Source: Fibrobacter sp.
GTDB lineage: Bacteria; Fibrobacterota; Fibrobacteria; Fibrobacterales; Fibrobacteraceae
Direction: 5' to 3'
Length of the DNA stretch: 64,000 bases
NCBI GenBank assembly: GCA_012511955.1
Contig: JAAZFC010000113.1
Coordinates: 1-64,000 of the forward strand
Shown here piece after piece: positions 27,937-36,986 of the stretch (position 1 is its first letter; each line of letters opens with the position of its first letter). The notes under the pieces are model-generated. The model made no database searches and was not told the DNA's origin. It saw nothing but the letters and a program-made list of their open reading frames with translations. Position numbers and translations under genes: made by a program.

Positions 27937-30600
27937 TCAGTTGTTTACGGCGATTTTACTCTGGTGTTTTACACCATCGTTATTCTTAAACTCAACTAGG
28001 TAAATACCTTGGGATAAGTTTAACTTCAAAGAGCTAGTTTGAGCGCTTTTTTCAAAGACCTTTAACTCATTGCCTTTGATATCAAATATTTTAACGGCTA
28101 ATTGCTCGCCACTCCATTTTCCATTAAAACGCAACTCGCCTCCAGTAAACTGCAAACTGTTTTTATCGTTTTTGAGTGGAACTAAAGAAACAGATCCTTC
28201 TTCACAATTACCTTTATTAATACCAGCTGCCGCAAAACCCAATAAGTCGATATTCGGTCCTCCATCTGCGTCTAAAGAAGTTAATACTATGAAATTGCCA
28301 CCTTCCTGCAATTCCACTTCCATTTCTTCCACTTCCCATTGGGTCCATGAACCCACAGGAGTATTGAAATCACCTACAGAATTACCATTTACGCTCACAG
28401 ACATACGGCGAGGACCATTGCCTCCATTGGCGGCGCGCAAATACATAGGGGTTTTCGTCGCTATGGAAACATTCACAGAATATCGCACTTTTGTTCCTGT
28501 CTCATTGTGCAAATTAAAATATCCCGTACCCAAAAACCCACCATTAATATCTTCAAAAACCCCATCTCCTTCGCAGAAATCTTCACCTTGTACCACACTA
28601 GCGCAAGCGGAAAGCCCTGTGCTACCCCCAACACATCTTCCGCACTGATCCATTTCGGCTGTACCGCCAGGCACACCCGCACAATCGCTAGGTTCTATCA
28701 CTGGTAAGCCTCCACCAGCCCCCACCAAAGCGATATCAGGAGTGGGAGCATTTTCCACCCCCGCACCTAGATAAAAACCCAAATGAGGGGGTTGATTATA
28801 AGCGGTGTTTTGCCAAGATATACTGGCGCGATAATGGGGATCGTGCATTAGAGTATAAAGACGATGCTGGGTAGGTTCTTTGGTGGTATATAAAATTAAA
28901 GCGTCATTAGTGCTAGCGGTTAAGATCATTTCTTCACGCCAATCGCCTAAAATATCGGCCACCAACACAGGATTTGCCTTAGTCCAATTGTTAGCTACTC
29001 CTGAAAACTGTCCATAACGATGATCAGTGGTGAGTATGCGGTCAATTCTGCCGTTATTGTACTTTTCTATTTTCATAGAACTAGGAGGGCTACCTGTGGC
29101 ATCGAGCAGTTCATCTTGTAAATCTCCATCCCAATATATACGAAAGTTCACCGAGGGTTTAGATCCTAAAGCCTTACCCGTAGCACTAAAAATAGTGCTT
29201 TCTGCTGATGACCACACTTCTAAACCAGGAGTGGATGGATCAACATCTGCAGCCATTCCCCGCCCATTATCCGTACCTGTAAAAGCTCCCCATAAAATTT
29301 CCCCAGTCTTAGCATCATGCATTTCATAACCATAAGCGGCACCTTTATCTTCTAATACTTGCCAAACTTCTAAACCAGGGCGACTGGGATCTATATCGGT
29401 TACATGCAAAGCATCGCCATGACCTAAACCTGTTCTATACATAAATTTACCATCACTATCTATGGCACAAGAACCTTGAATAATCACATCGCGACCATTG
29501 CCATACACATCGGCCACACTTAATTGGTGATTTCCTTGACCAAAACACTCTTTACCTGCTTGATTAGCATCGTAAAACCATTTTTGAGTCAATTTCGTTC
29601 CATCCCAATCCCAAGCCGCAATGGCCATGCGAGTATAATACCCCCGTTGCATCACTGCACTGGGTTTTTTACCATCTAACCAAGCAGCAGTGGCCAAAAA
29701 CCTATCCACCCTATTACCGTAATTATCCCCCCAATCACTTACTCTGCCACGACCAGGATTATAATTCACTGTGGCTAGTTCTTTACCATCTGTACCCCTA
29801 AAAACAGTTAGATATTCGGGACCATCGAGCACATATCCGCCTGAATTACGATAGTCTTTACTGTGATCTGCATTGGCTGCAGGGCCAGTAGATAAATAAT
29901 TACCCAAGCCATCTTTGGTTCCTGGAGCAGTTTTTACAATGATTTCCGCTTTGCCATCTAAATCAAAATCCGCCACTACAAATTGCGTATAATGAGCTCC
30001 AGCGCGAATATTTCTCCCTAAATCAATGCGAAATAATTGCGTACCATCCAACTTTATACCATCTAAATACACATTGCCTGTATGTCCTGAATGAGCGTTA
30101 TCCTTGGAATTAGAAGGATCCCATTTAAGTACAATATCCCACTGTCCATCGCCATCTAAATCTCCCACACTACCATCGTTGGGAGAATAAGTATAATCAA
30201 CTCCGTCTGGGGTTGTACCTCCAGCAGGCCTATCCAAAGGAATGCGCTTGGTTAAGCCTGTATCAAAAGGTTTAACTGGTTTGGACTCCTCTACTTCTTG
30301 ACCATTAACCACGGTTTTCACCACATAAGATGCCGTAATACTTCCGCCCTTATCTTCGTAATTGGTAGCTCCTGTAATGGGAGAGCTGTTTAACTTCGTA
30401 CCATCGCGATACAAATTAAATCCTAAATTGCGAGGTTCCGTTCCCAGCAAACGCCAACTCACAAAGACATTGCTGCCCCCGGTATGCACCGCCACCACTC
30501 CCCTATCCAAATTCTCTAAATAGCGAGTGGCAAAAGCAGGAACCACTAATGCTCCCATAAGCACAGCACTAATAATGGCTTTTTTAAATAATGTTTTCAT
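27937..30600 (-). CDS. Secreted rhamnogalacturonan lyase, polysaccharide lyase family 11
   Basis: This enzyme cleaves the rhamnogalacturonan I backbone of pectin by beta-elimination. An ~24-aa signal peptide precedes the PL11 eight-bladed propeller (~25-630), which begins with the family's typical Y-L-E-N-L-D-R-G-V-V-A. It contains Ca-binding-like loops (DLDGDGQWD, DFDLDGKAE). Residues ~637-668 are a small Cys/Gly-rich link (C-x-G-x-x-G-G-T-A-x-x-D-x-C-G-x-C-x-G-G-x-T-G). A CBM6/35-like module (~672-790) and a C-terminal sorting-like domain follow. The ribosome-binding site is AGGAG. It faces the GH5 gene convergently. Confidence 0.9.
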   Translation of the reverse strand: MKTLFKKAIISAVLMGALVVPAFATRYLENLDRGVVAVHTGGSNVFVSWRLLGTEPRNLGFNLYRDGTKLNSSPITGATNYEDKGGSITASYVVKTVVNGQEVEESKPVKPFDTGLTKRIPLDRPAGGTTPDGVDYTYSPNDGSVGDLDGDGQWDIVLKWDPSNSKDNAHSGHTGNVYLDGIKLDGTQLFRIDLGRNIRAGAHYTQFVVADFDLDGKAEIIVKTAPGTKDGLGNYLSTGPAANADHSKDYRNSGGYVLDGPEYLTVFRGTDGKELATVNYNPGRGRVSDWGDNYGNRVDRFLATAAWLDGKKPSAVMQRGYYTRMAIAAWDWDGTKLTQKWFYDANQAGKECFGQGNHQLSVADVYGNGRDVIIQGSCAIDSDGKFMYRTGLGHGDALHVTDIDPSRPGLEVWQVLEDKGAAYGYEMHDAKTGEILWGAFTGTDNGRGMAADVDPSTPGLEVWSSAESTIFSATGKALGSKPSVNFRIYWDGDLQDELLDATGSPPSSMKIEKYNNGRIDRILTTDHRYGQFSGVANNWTKANPVLVADILGDWREEMILTASTNDALILYTTKEPTQHRLYTLMHDPHYRASISWQNTAYNQPPHLGFYLGAGVENAPTPDIALVGAGGGLPVIEPSDCAGVPGGTAEMDQCGRCVGGSTGLSACASVVQGEDFCEGDGVFEDINGGFLGTGYFNLHNETGTKVRYSVNVSIATKTPMYLRAANGGNGPRRMSVSVNGNSVGDFNTPVGSWTQWEVEEMEVELQEGGNFIVLTSLDADGGPNIDLLGFAAAGINKGNCEEGSVSLVPLKNDKNSLQFTGGELRFNGKWSGEQLAVKIFDIKGNELKVFEKSAQTSSLKLNLSQGIYLVEFKNNDGVKHQSKIAVNN

Positions 30601-30677
30601 AACAATCTCCTATAATCCTATAACTCTCTACTTATAAAGATTATTCCATTGTGCACTATACTCAACAGCTAAAGCAA

Positions 30678-31700
30678 CTAAGTGTTGATTTTCAAATCAA
30701 CGGCGGAGATTATTTTTTGCATTTCGGCGGTGCAAACACGGGATTTTAGCCATTGCGGCTCTGACCAAGCAGGTAAATGCAAAAACAACTGCCAAGCGTG
30801 CAGCATTTGCGTTTTGCTCCCCAATATGGCAATATCTTTATCATCTAGGGGAGCTTGAATTCTTTGCAAATAATATTTTCCCCCATGGCTGTATATGGGA
30901 TCGCCAAGAATCGGGGTATTTAAGTGGGCTAAATGAGCGCGAATTTGATGTTTACGCCCCGTAATTAACTCCGCTTCTACCACGCCCACTCGCCGTTTAG
31001 CTCCCCCTGCGGGGCGAAAATCTTGAGCGCCATGCCAGCGAAACAGAGTAGTGCAAGGCTTACCCTGGGGATCCACCTGCATTTGCACGCGAATTTCCCC
31101 ATCTTTACGTTCCGCCAAAGGCGCATCTATGCGCAACTCGCGCTCCGCATATTGGCTCCAAAAATCTTCTTGACTGGCATTTGCCAATTCTATCACCGCC
31201 AAATAAACTCGTCGCAGCATAAATTGGGGCAAATGCTTTTGAAAACGCTTGGCGCTATCCCGAGAACGGGCAAAAAGCATTATTCCGCTGGTATCTCTAT
31301 CCAATCTATGCAAAGGCACCAACTCTGGTTCTTGCAAAGCCCGCCGCAAAATCGCAGTGAAAGTATTCCAAAAAATGCTACTTGTCTTGTGCACAGGCAC
31401 ATCCGCAGACTTTCCCACCACCACAAAATCATTATCTCTATAAATCAGTTCAAAATCTGTGCAAACTTCCGGTTCTGAGTAATTTTTTGCGATATAAACC
31501 AAAACATCGCCTTTTTGCACCACGCTTTGCGCATTTGCCACACTCTCATTGAGCAAAACACAGCCATCTTCTATTAATTCCCCCCAACGTTCGGAGCTGT
31601 GATAGCTAAAATTTTGACTAAGTAATTGCAACAAAGGCCAACCATGGTGGTTAGCCTTAATTTCTCTGCTAAAACGCAGTTCGCTAGGAAGAGTATGCAC
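30678..31700 (-). CDS. RNA pseudouridine synthase, RluA/RluD family
   Basis: The enzyme isomerises uridine to pseudouridine in rRNA or tRNA. The N-terminal ~70 residues look like an S4-type RNA-binding domain. The catalytic core contains HRLDRDTSG at 131-139 with the catalytic Asp134, and the later motif TGRKHQIRAHL. The length of 340 aa is normal for the family. Which RNA position is modified cannot be decided. The start directly abuts the stop of the thioredoxin-like gene (31701), so the two are probably co-transcribed. Confidence 0.9.
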   Translation of the reverse strand: MHTLPSELRFSREIKANHHGWPLLQLLSQNFSYHSSERWGELIEDGCVLLNESVANAQSVVQKGDVLVYIAKNYSEPEVCTDFELIYRDNDFVVVGKSADVPVHKTSSIFWNTFTAILRRALQEPELVPLHRLDRDTSGIMLFARSRDSAKRFQKHLPQFMLRRVYLAVIELANASQEDFWSQYAERELRIDAPLAERKDGEIRVQMQVDPQGKPCTTLFRWHGAQDFRPAGGAKRRVGVVEAELITGRKHQIRAHLAHLNTPILGDPIYSHGGKYYLQRIQAPLDDKDIAILGSKTQMLHAWQLFLHLPAWSEPQWLKSRVCTAEMQKIISAVDLKINT

Positions 31701-32231
31701 CTATTTTTTAAAGATTTTTTCTAACTCTGCAGTCAAATCTTTCAAAGCTTGATCACTGCTTTCTATATAGCGGATATATTCTCCATTGGCTTTTACCAGC
31801 ACTATTAAAGGCACATAACCCGAACCGTATAAATCGCTGAATTTGCGAGCATTGTCGGCAAAAACTGGTTGTTTATTGTCCAAATTATCTAAAAACATGC
31901 GAATGCTGTTGCGCTTCATTTGCCCCACGGAAACCGCCATTCCTTGTAAGCCTTTAGCTTCGTATTTCTGAACTATTTTTTGGTATTTAGGGAAAGAAGC
32001 CTGACAATGGCCACACATGGGGCTGAAATAGTAAATCAACAGATTGCGCTGACTAAAATGACTGAGTAAAATCCCAGGATCGCTAATACCTTCGAGGGGA
32101 ATGCTATAATCAAACTTTTTAGGATTACCCTTATCATCCTTTTCTACGCTAGGAATATTAGGCAACATTTGCGCAAAACTCGCCATTACAAAAAACGATA
32201 AAATAACAGATACTGACTTAAAAGTTCTCAT
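31701..32231 (-). CDS. Periplasmic thioredoxin-like (TlpA/AhpC-TSA type) protein
   Basis: A signal peptide (~residues 1-20) is followed by a thioredoxin fold with the active-site motif C73-G-H-C76 in YYFSPMCGHCQ. The cis-Pro segment is seen as YVPLIVLV. TlpA-like proteins reduce disulfides or supply reductant in the envelope. The gene lies directly before the pseudouridine synthase with no gap, which says little about its substrate. The specific partner is unknown. Confidence 0.82.
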   Translation of the reverse strand: MRTFKSVSVILSFFVMASFAQMLPNIPSVEKDDKGNPKKFDYSIPLEGISDPGILLSHFSQRNLLIYYFSPMCGHCQASFPKYQKIVQKYEAKGLQGMAVSVGQMKRNSIRMFLDNLDNKQPVFADNARKFSDLYGSGYVPLIVLVKANGEYIRYIESSDQALKDLTAELEKIFKK

Positions 32232-32307
32232 TAATAAACTCCTTATCTATCACAAAAATATAAAATATCAAAATTTGGACTAGTTAATATGAGATAAAAA
32301 ATCAAAA

Positions 32308-33597
32308 TTAGGGATAAAGCCTGTGAGGTAAGCGAGGAAAGGCAATGGTTTCCCGAACATGGGCTAATTTACAAATCCAAGCCACGGTGCGCTCTAAACC
32401 CAAACCAAAGCCAGAGTGGGGAACGCTACCAAAGCGGCGCAAATCTAAATACCATTTGTAATCCTCGGGGTTAAGACCATCTTCTTTAAGTGCAGCCAGC
32501 AACACCTCATAATCTTCTTCGCGCTGACTGCCTCCCACAATTTCTCCGTAACCCTCGGGTGCTAAAATATCCATATTGCACACGGTTTTGGGGTTTTTGG
32601 GGGTCTTTTTCATATAAAAAGGCTTTATTTCGGTGGGATAATGGGTAACCACCACGGGACGCTGAAATTTTCCGGAAATAATGGTTTCATCGCCACCTCC
32701 AAAATCATCGCCCCACTGAAAATCAACGCCTTCGGCGCGCAAAATTTCCACCGCTTCATCGTAAGTAACTTGGGGAAATTCTCCGGCAATCACTTCTTCT
32801 AAAGGTGCTAAATCTCTTTTTAGCACCGCCAATTCCTGGGCGCACAAATCTAAAACTCGGCGCACAATCTGCTGAATTAATCCCTGAGCGAGCTCTATAT
32901 TTCCAGCTAAATCCATAAAAGCAACTTCGGGTTCCACCATCCAAAACTCGGTGAGATGGCGGCGCGTATTGGAGTTTTCGGCTCTAAAAGTTGGCCCAAA
33001 ACAATAAGCTTTGCCCACGGCCATGCAGGCAGCTTCGGCGTAGAGTTGCCCACTTTGGCTTAAATGAGCTTCTTCTCCAAAATATTCCGTGCTAAAAAGC
33101 GTAGTGGAGCCTTCACACTCATTGGCGGTAAAAATAGGGCTATCCACTAAAGTAAAGTCTAAATCGTCAAAATAATCCCTAATTGCTCGGATAATAACAT
33201 GGCGAATACGCATAATAGCCTGTTGGCGCGGACTGCGCAGCCATAAATGGCGCAAATCCATCAAAAATTCCACCCCATGCTCTTTGGGAGTGATGGGATA
33301 ATCTTTGGTGGGGCTTACTAACTCCACATTTTGCGCTAAAACCTCCACACCGCTGGGCGCTCTTTTGTTAGCCACCACCTTTCCGCTCACTTTGATGGAG
33401 CTTTCTTGGGTTAAACGACTCACCACCTCAAAAACTTCTGGACTCACATCGTCTGCGGGCACTACTACCTGCACAAAGCCCGTACCGTCGCGGAAATTAA
33501 TGAACTTAATCTTTCCACTACCGCGCACATTCCACGCCCAGCCCTGCAAGCTAACTTCCGCACCAATTTTCTCTTTTAAATTACGAATTAATATCAT
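32308..33597 (-). CDS. asnS: Asparaginyl-tRNA synthetase
   Basis: A class II synthetase of 429 aa that charges tRNA-Asn. It has an N-terminal OB-fold anticodon-binding domain (~15-100) and a catalytic domain with motif 2 (FGPTFRAENSNTRRHLTEFWMVEPE) and motif 3 (GFGLGLER). The AsnRS-type ending LPHRLYP (rather than an AspRS insertion domain) supports asparagine specificity. The ATG immediately follows the stop of the peptidase gene on the same strand (33598), so they are probably in one transcript. Confidence 0.93.
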   Translation of the reverse strand: MILIRNLKEKIGAEVSLQGWAWNVRGSGKIKFINFRDGTGFVQVVVPADDVSPEVFEVVSRLTQESSIKVSGKVVANKRAPSGVEVLAQNVELVSPTKDYPITPKEHGVEFLMDLRHLWLRSPRQQAIMRIRHVIIRAIRDYFDDLDFTLVDSPIFTANECEGSTTLFSTEYFGEEAHLSQSGQLYAEAACMAVGKAYCFGPTFRAENSNTRRHLTEFWMVEPEVAFMDLAGNIELAQGLIQQIVRRVLDLCAQELAVLKRDLAPLEEVIAGEFPQVTYDEAVEILRAEGVDFQWGDDFGGGDETIISGKFQRPVVVTHYPTEIKPFYMKKTPKNPKTVCNMDILAPEGYGEIVGGSQREEDYEVLLAALKEDGLNPEDYKWYLDLRRFGSVPHSGFGLGLERTVAWICKLAHVRETIAFPRLPHRLYP

Positions 33598-34701
33598 TTA
33601 AAACCTACCATTGCTAAACTGTTTTTGCACCTGTTGGTACAAATCCGCCGAACTTATGGCCCAGCGTTCCATTAAAATCTGTTCAAAATCGTTGTTTTTG
33701 CTTATTTCGGCCAAGATATAACGAATTTCTTGCCAGTTGCCAAGGGCATAGTCATCTAATAACACCCTAGTCATAGCCAAAGAAGTCTGATATAGACGCA
33801 AAGCTTCGCGCACATCTTTTTGCCTGACAAAACTGCGCTGTAAATCTTCGTAAGAGGCTAATTTCTCCTCTAAAACCGTCAAATTAAGCTCGGTTCCATC
33901 AATAATCTGCGCTATGCCTTCGTCTAACCAAATAGGCAAATTTCCGGTACATAAAGTATGATTAAAAGCGTGGCTAACTTCGTGCAGCAAGATTCTTTCA
34001 ATTCCTGCGCCATGTTGCACCAAAGCTTCGTAAGGAATGCGCACTTTACCGTCAAAAAGCGCCCCCGTCCAGTCGGGTAAAGTCCCTTGCAATAGTTGCT
34101 CTTTGCCATAAAGCACCGCATAAATTTTGCGTTCGGGGTAAAAATCCCATATCAACGAAAGCTGGTCAAAACTGCGTTCCAATCTTAGCAAAAGCGAATC
34201 CACCTCTGCAATCATGGCGGTTTGCCCCTCCACTTGTATGCTAAAATGCGGGGATTCCCAGTGGGCCATATTTTGCGCTTCGTACTGCAATTGCCGAGCT
34301 TTTTTGATCCAAGAAGTCAATTTTAAAGATGGATTTAGACTCTGGGCTTGGTCAAAAGCGTGCAAAGCGCTATCCCCTTGATTTTCTAGCACCCAGCATT
34401 GCCCCAAAGCCACCCAAAATGCAGGATGGACTTGTTTTTGCAGTAGTTTTTGCAAAAGCGGCACCGCTTCTAGGCATTTATTTTCATTTAATAGCAAATT
34501 TATGCGTTTAAGTTGAATTTCTAAGCTATCGGTTTGTGGATGTTGCGAATTTTTTGATAAATCTGCAATTAAAAGCTCTTCTACCAAAGGAACAGTGGGC
34601 GCCACAGGCATTTGCCTAGGACGATACTGATCTAAATACCTCCAAGCCAGCCCTAAAAGGACAAAAATCGCAATTAACACAATGATTTTAGAATTTTGCA
34701 C
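33598..34701 (-). CDS. Membrane-anchored MA-type (gluzincin) metallopeptidase-like protein
   Basis: One N-terminal membrane helix (within the first ~25 residues) is followed by a TPR-like region and a C-terminal zinc peptidase domain. The domain has HEVSH (HExxH) and, downstream, a third ligand candidate in WLDEGIAQ. I prefer the GTG start at 34701 (367 aa). The upstream ATG at 34758 would run 35 bases into the divergent galE coding sequence and adds residues that precede the helix without clear function. Similar proteins are annotated peptidase MA family. The substrate is unknown and activity is not shown. Confidence 0.75.
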   Translation of the reverse strand: MQNSKIIVLIAIFVLLGLAWRYLDQYRPRQMPVAPTVPLVEELLIADLSKNSQHPQTDSLEIQLKRINLLLNENKCLEAVPLLQKLLQKQVHPAFWVALGQCWVLENQGDSALHAFDQAQSLNPSLKLTSWIKKARQLQYEAQNMAHWESPHFSIQVEGQTAMIAEVDSLLLRLERSFDQLSLIWDFYPERKIYAVLYGKEQLLQGTLPDWTGALFDGKVRIPYEALVQHGAGIERILLHEVSHAFNHTLCTGNLPIWLDEGIAQIIDGTELNLTVLEEKLASYEDLQRSFVRQKDVREALRLYQTSLAMTRVLLDDYALGNWQEIRYILAEISKNNDFEQILMERWAISSADLYQQVQKQFSNGRF

Positions 34702-34723
34702 ATAAAGAATGTAGATTTTCTTT

Positions 34724-35707
34724 ATGAAAATAGCAGTTTTTGGTGGTGCCGGATACATTGGCTCCCATACAGTTTTGCAACTTTTAGAACGCGGTCACGA
34801 TGTGGCAGTTTACGATAATCTTTCTAGCGGGCATCGCAGCAATTTGCTTCCCACCGCCGAATTTGTGGAAGGCGATATTTTAGACACCCAGGCTTTACAA
34901 GCTTTTATGGAAGATTTCCAACCCCAGGGAGTGGTGCACTTAGCTGCTTTTAAAGCCGCAGGGGAATCCATGCTGCATCCCGAAAAATACAGCACCAATA
35001 ACATCACAGGTTCCCTCAACTTGCTCAACGCTTGTACCGCTGTGGGGGTAAAATACTTCGTTTTTTCGTCATCTGCGGCCACTTATGGGGCTCCTCAATA
35101 CTTGCCCATGGACGAAAAGCACCCCACTAATCCCGAAAACTACTACGGCTACACCAAACTGGCCATCGAAGATTATTTGCGCTGGTACGATCAGCTTAAA
35201 GGTTTAAAATATGCCGCTTTGCGCTATTTTAACGCTGCGGGCTACGATGCCCAAGGTCGCATTACTGGTTTAGAAAAAAATCCGGCAAACTTATTGCCCG
35301 TGGTTATGGAATGCGTGGCGGGCATGCGCAAAAGCATGCAAGTTTTTGGTGATGACTACGCTACCCCCGATGGCACAGGCGTGCGCGATTATATCCATGT
35401 GAGCGATTTAGCCATCGGCCATGGCATGGCTTTTGACTATTTAGAGCAAAAACAAGAAAGTTTAGTGGTGAATTTAGGCGTAAATAGCGGTGCTAGTGTG
35501 CTAGAAGTGATTAAAATGGCCGAAGAAATCACCGGTCGCCAAGTAAACTACGAGATTGTAGAAAGGCGCGCTGGGGACCCCGCTGAAGTGGTGGCAGACC
35601 CCAAATTAGCCCTAGAAACCTTGGGCTGGCAAGCGGAACATAGCAACTTGCGCAACTTGATACTCACCACCTGGGAAGCGTATTTGGCCAATGGAGTGGT
35701 GCGCTGA
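34724..35707 (+). CDS. galE: UDP-glucose 4-epimerase
   Basis: This enzyme interconverts UDP-glucose and UDP-galactose with bound NAD. The Rossmann motif GGAGYIGS is at 7-14. The catalytic residues are Ser in FSSSAATYG (~115-122) and Tyr141/Lys145 in YGYTK. The Leloir-type signature LRYFNAAG is present. The length of 327 aa is normal. It is divergent from the peptidase gene (22 bases from its GTG start), and its TGA overlaps the CTG start proposed for the next gene, suggesting translational coupling. Confidence 0.95.
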   Translation: MKIAVFGGAGYIGSHTVLQLLERGHDVAVYDNLSSGHRSNLLPTAEFVEGDILDTQALQAFMEDFQPQGVVHLAAFKAAGESMLHPEKYSTNNITGSLNLLNACTAVGVKYFVFSSSAATYGAPQYLPMDEKHPTNPENYYGYTKLAIEDYLRWYDQLKGLKYAALRYFNAAGYDAQGRITGLEKNPANLLPVVMECVAGMRKSMQVFGDDYATPDGTGVRDYIHVSDLAIGHGMAFDYLEQKQESLVVNLGVNSGASVLEVIKMAEEITGRQVNYEIVERRAGDPAEVVADPKLALETLGWQAEHSNLRNLILTTWEAYLANGVVR

Positions 35708-36450
35708 GTATTCCAGCAGATATTTTAGAACTTTGTACTCAAATTTCAGGGATTACCTACGAAAATTTGAGTAAAATTTTGCGCTATGCCCAACACGCTA
35801 GCAGTGAAAAATCTGTGCGCCTAGACGATGCTTTTCAAAATGATTTAGACCAATGGATGGGCGGGGGAACTTGTTTTTCTATAACTTGGCATTTATATCA
35901 AGAACTGCGCGCTTTAGACTATGAACCCAAGCTCTTAATGGGGCATCAAAAGGGCAAACGCAATATTCACTGCGCATTAAGCCTAGATTTCGAAGGGAAA
36001 ACTCTCTTTTTCGATCCGGGATATTTAATTTTTGATCCCCTAACTGTGCCGCCGGCTTCCCACGAAGTTACTGAACAAAACTTTGCTTTAATCCCCAACT
36101 GGGTTAAGCTGCGCCGCCAACAGGAATTGCTAGAACTGTGGACTGGATCCCCTGGACAAACTTTAAGATTTCGCTTTTACTTCGATTTGGCAGGTGTCAG
36201 GGAAAAAGAGTTTTTTGTGTATTGGAAAGCCTCTTTTTACTTTGAAATGATGCAATATCCCGTGCTAAATCGCCTGGATAGAGAAAAAGGAGTGCAATAT
36301 TACTTTCAAAAAGACAAGTTAATCACTCGCTCAGCCCAAGGTTCCCAGGTAGAAAAAATCTCTAAAGCAGAACAAAAACACCGTTTAGCGAAAATATTTC
36401 ACTTAGACCCTCAACTTATCGCCGATGCTTTTGCTACTTTAAAGCTATGA
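35704..36450 (+). CDS. Arylamine N-acetyltransferase/transglutaminase-like cysteine enzyme, probable CTG start
   Basis: A Cys-His-Asp triad typical of NAT-like folds is visible: Cys57 in GGGTCFS, His89 in NIHCALSL and Asp104 in FFDPGYL (numbered from the CTG). The conventional first start is TTG at 35767, but it cuts off an in-frame segment, SIPADILELCTQISGITYEN. That segment continues the family-like N-terminal helix motif and includes the NAT-like Y-E-N-L. A CTG at 35704 overlaps the galE stop as CTGA and has GGAG (35693-35696) seven bases upstream. I therefore propose CTG initiation (248 aa). The substrate is unknown. It overlaps the next gene as ATGA. Confidence 0.62.
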   Translation: MSIPADILELCTQISGITYENLSKILRYAQHASSEKSVRLDDAFQNDLDQWMGGGTCFSITWHLYQELRALDYEPKLLMGHQKGKRNIHCALSLDFEGKTLFFDPGYLIFDPLTVPPASHEVTEQNFALIPNWVKLRRQQELLELWTGSPGQTLRFRFYFDLAGVREKEFFVYWKASFYFEMMQYPVLNRLDREKGVQYYFQKDKLITRSAQGSQVEKISKAEQKHRLAKIFHLDPQLIADAFATLKL

Positions 36451-36971
36451 GTAAAAAATGTTCTTATTGCGAGGCTCAAGTGGAGCAAGTCAAATACAAC
36501 AAAATAAATATGCGTATTTGCCCCCACTGTTATGCCACTTTTATTTCGGCCAAGAGCTTTATGGCAGTTAGGCGCGATATAGATGAACTATCTCGCCAGC
36601 GTTTAATGGAGTTTTTAAGAGCAAATAGCGCCGTGGTTAACTTTGAAAAAGATATTAATTGTATAGATCATGGGAAAAAGCTTGTGGATGGAAAACTCCC
36701 AGACTATGTAATTCCGGCGAAAATTCCCACTTGCTGTGATATACAGCATTTACCCCCGCAACTTTGGGGTGATTTACTAGAAAGAGGGCTAAAAAATCCT
36801 CTTTTAAACATAAAATCTTCCAAATATGATAGTGGCTCTGCATTGAATCGCCTGCGCCGCTTTGTGCAAAACATTCTTGATAAAGATTACACCGAAGAAG
36901 ACCCCTTTGACGGGTTATTTTATTCCATAAAAATCGAACCCATACTTAAAAAAAGTTCCTCTAAACCCTAA
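36447..36971 (+). CDS. Zinc-ribbon protein of unknown function
   Basis: The N terminus carries two CxxC pairs (Cys5/Cys8 and Cys25/Cys28), a classic zinc ribbon. Further Cys and His residues in the middle include a T-C-C-D motif and C-I-D-H-G. The remaining 120 residues are charged and mostly helical, with no recognised fold or membrane segment, so it is likely cytoplasmic. The ATG overlaps the stop of the NAT-like gene (ATGA), so the two are translationally coupled and may act together. Transcription regulation or protein binding is possible but not shown. Confidence 0.6.
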   Translation: MSKKCSYCEAQVEQVKYNKINMRICPHCYATFISAKSFMAVRRDIDELSRQRLMEFLRANSAVVNFEKDINCIDHGKKLVDGKLPDYVIPAKIPTCCDIQHLPPQLWGDLLERGLKNPLLNIKSSKYDSGSALNRLRRFVQNILDKDYTEEDPFDGLFYSIKIEPILKKSSSKP

Positions 36972-36986
36972 AGTTGGGGCTTTCCC

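Noticed and set aside
34702-34758. Upstream ATG (34758) as start of the membrane peptidase
   Set aside because: It would overlap the galE coding start on the other strand; the GTG at 34701 places the membrane helix at the N terminus.
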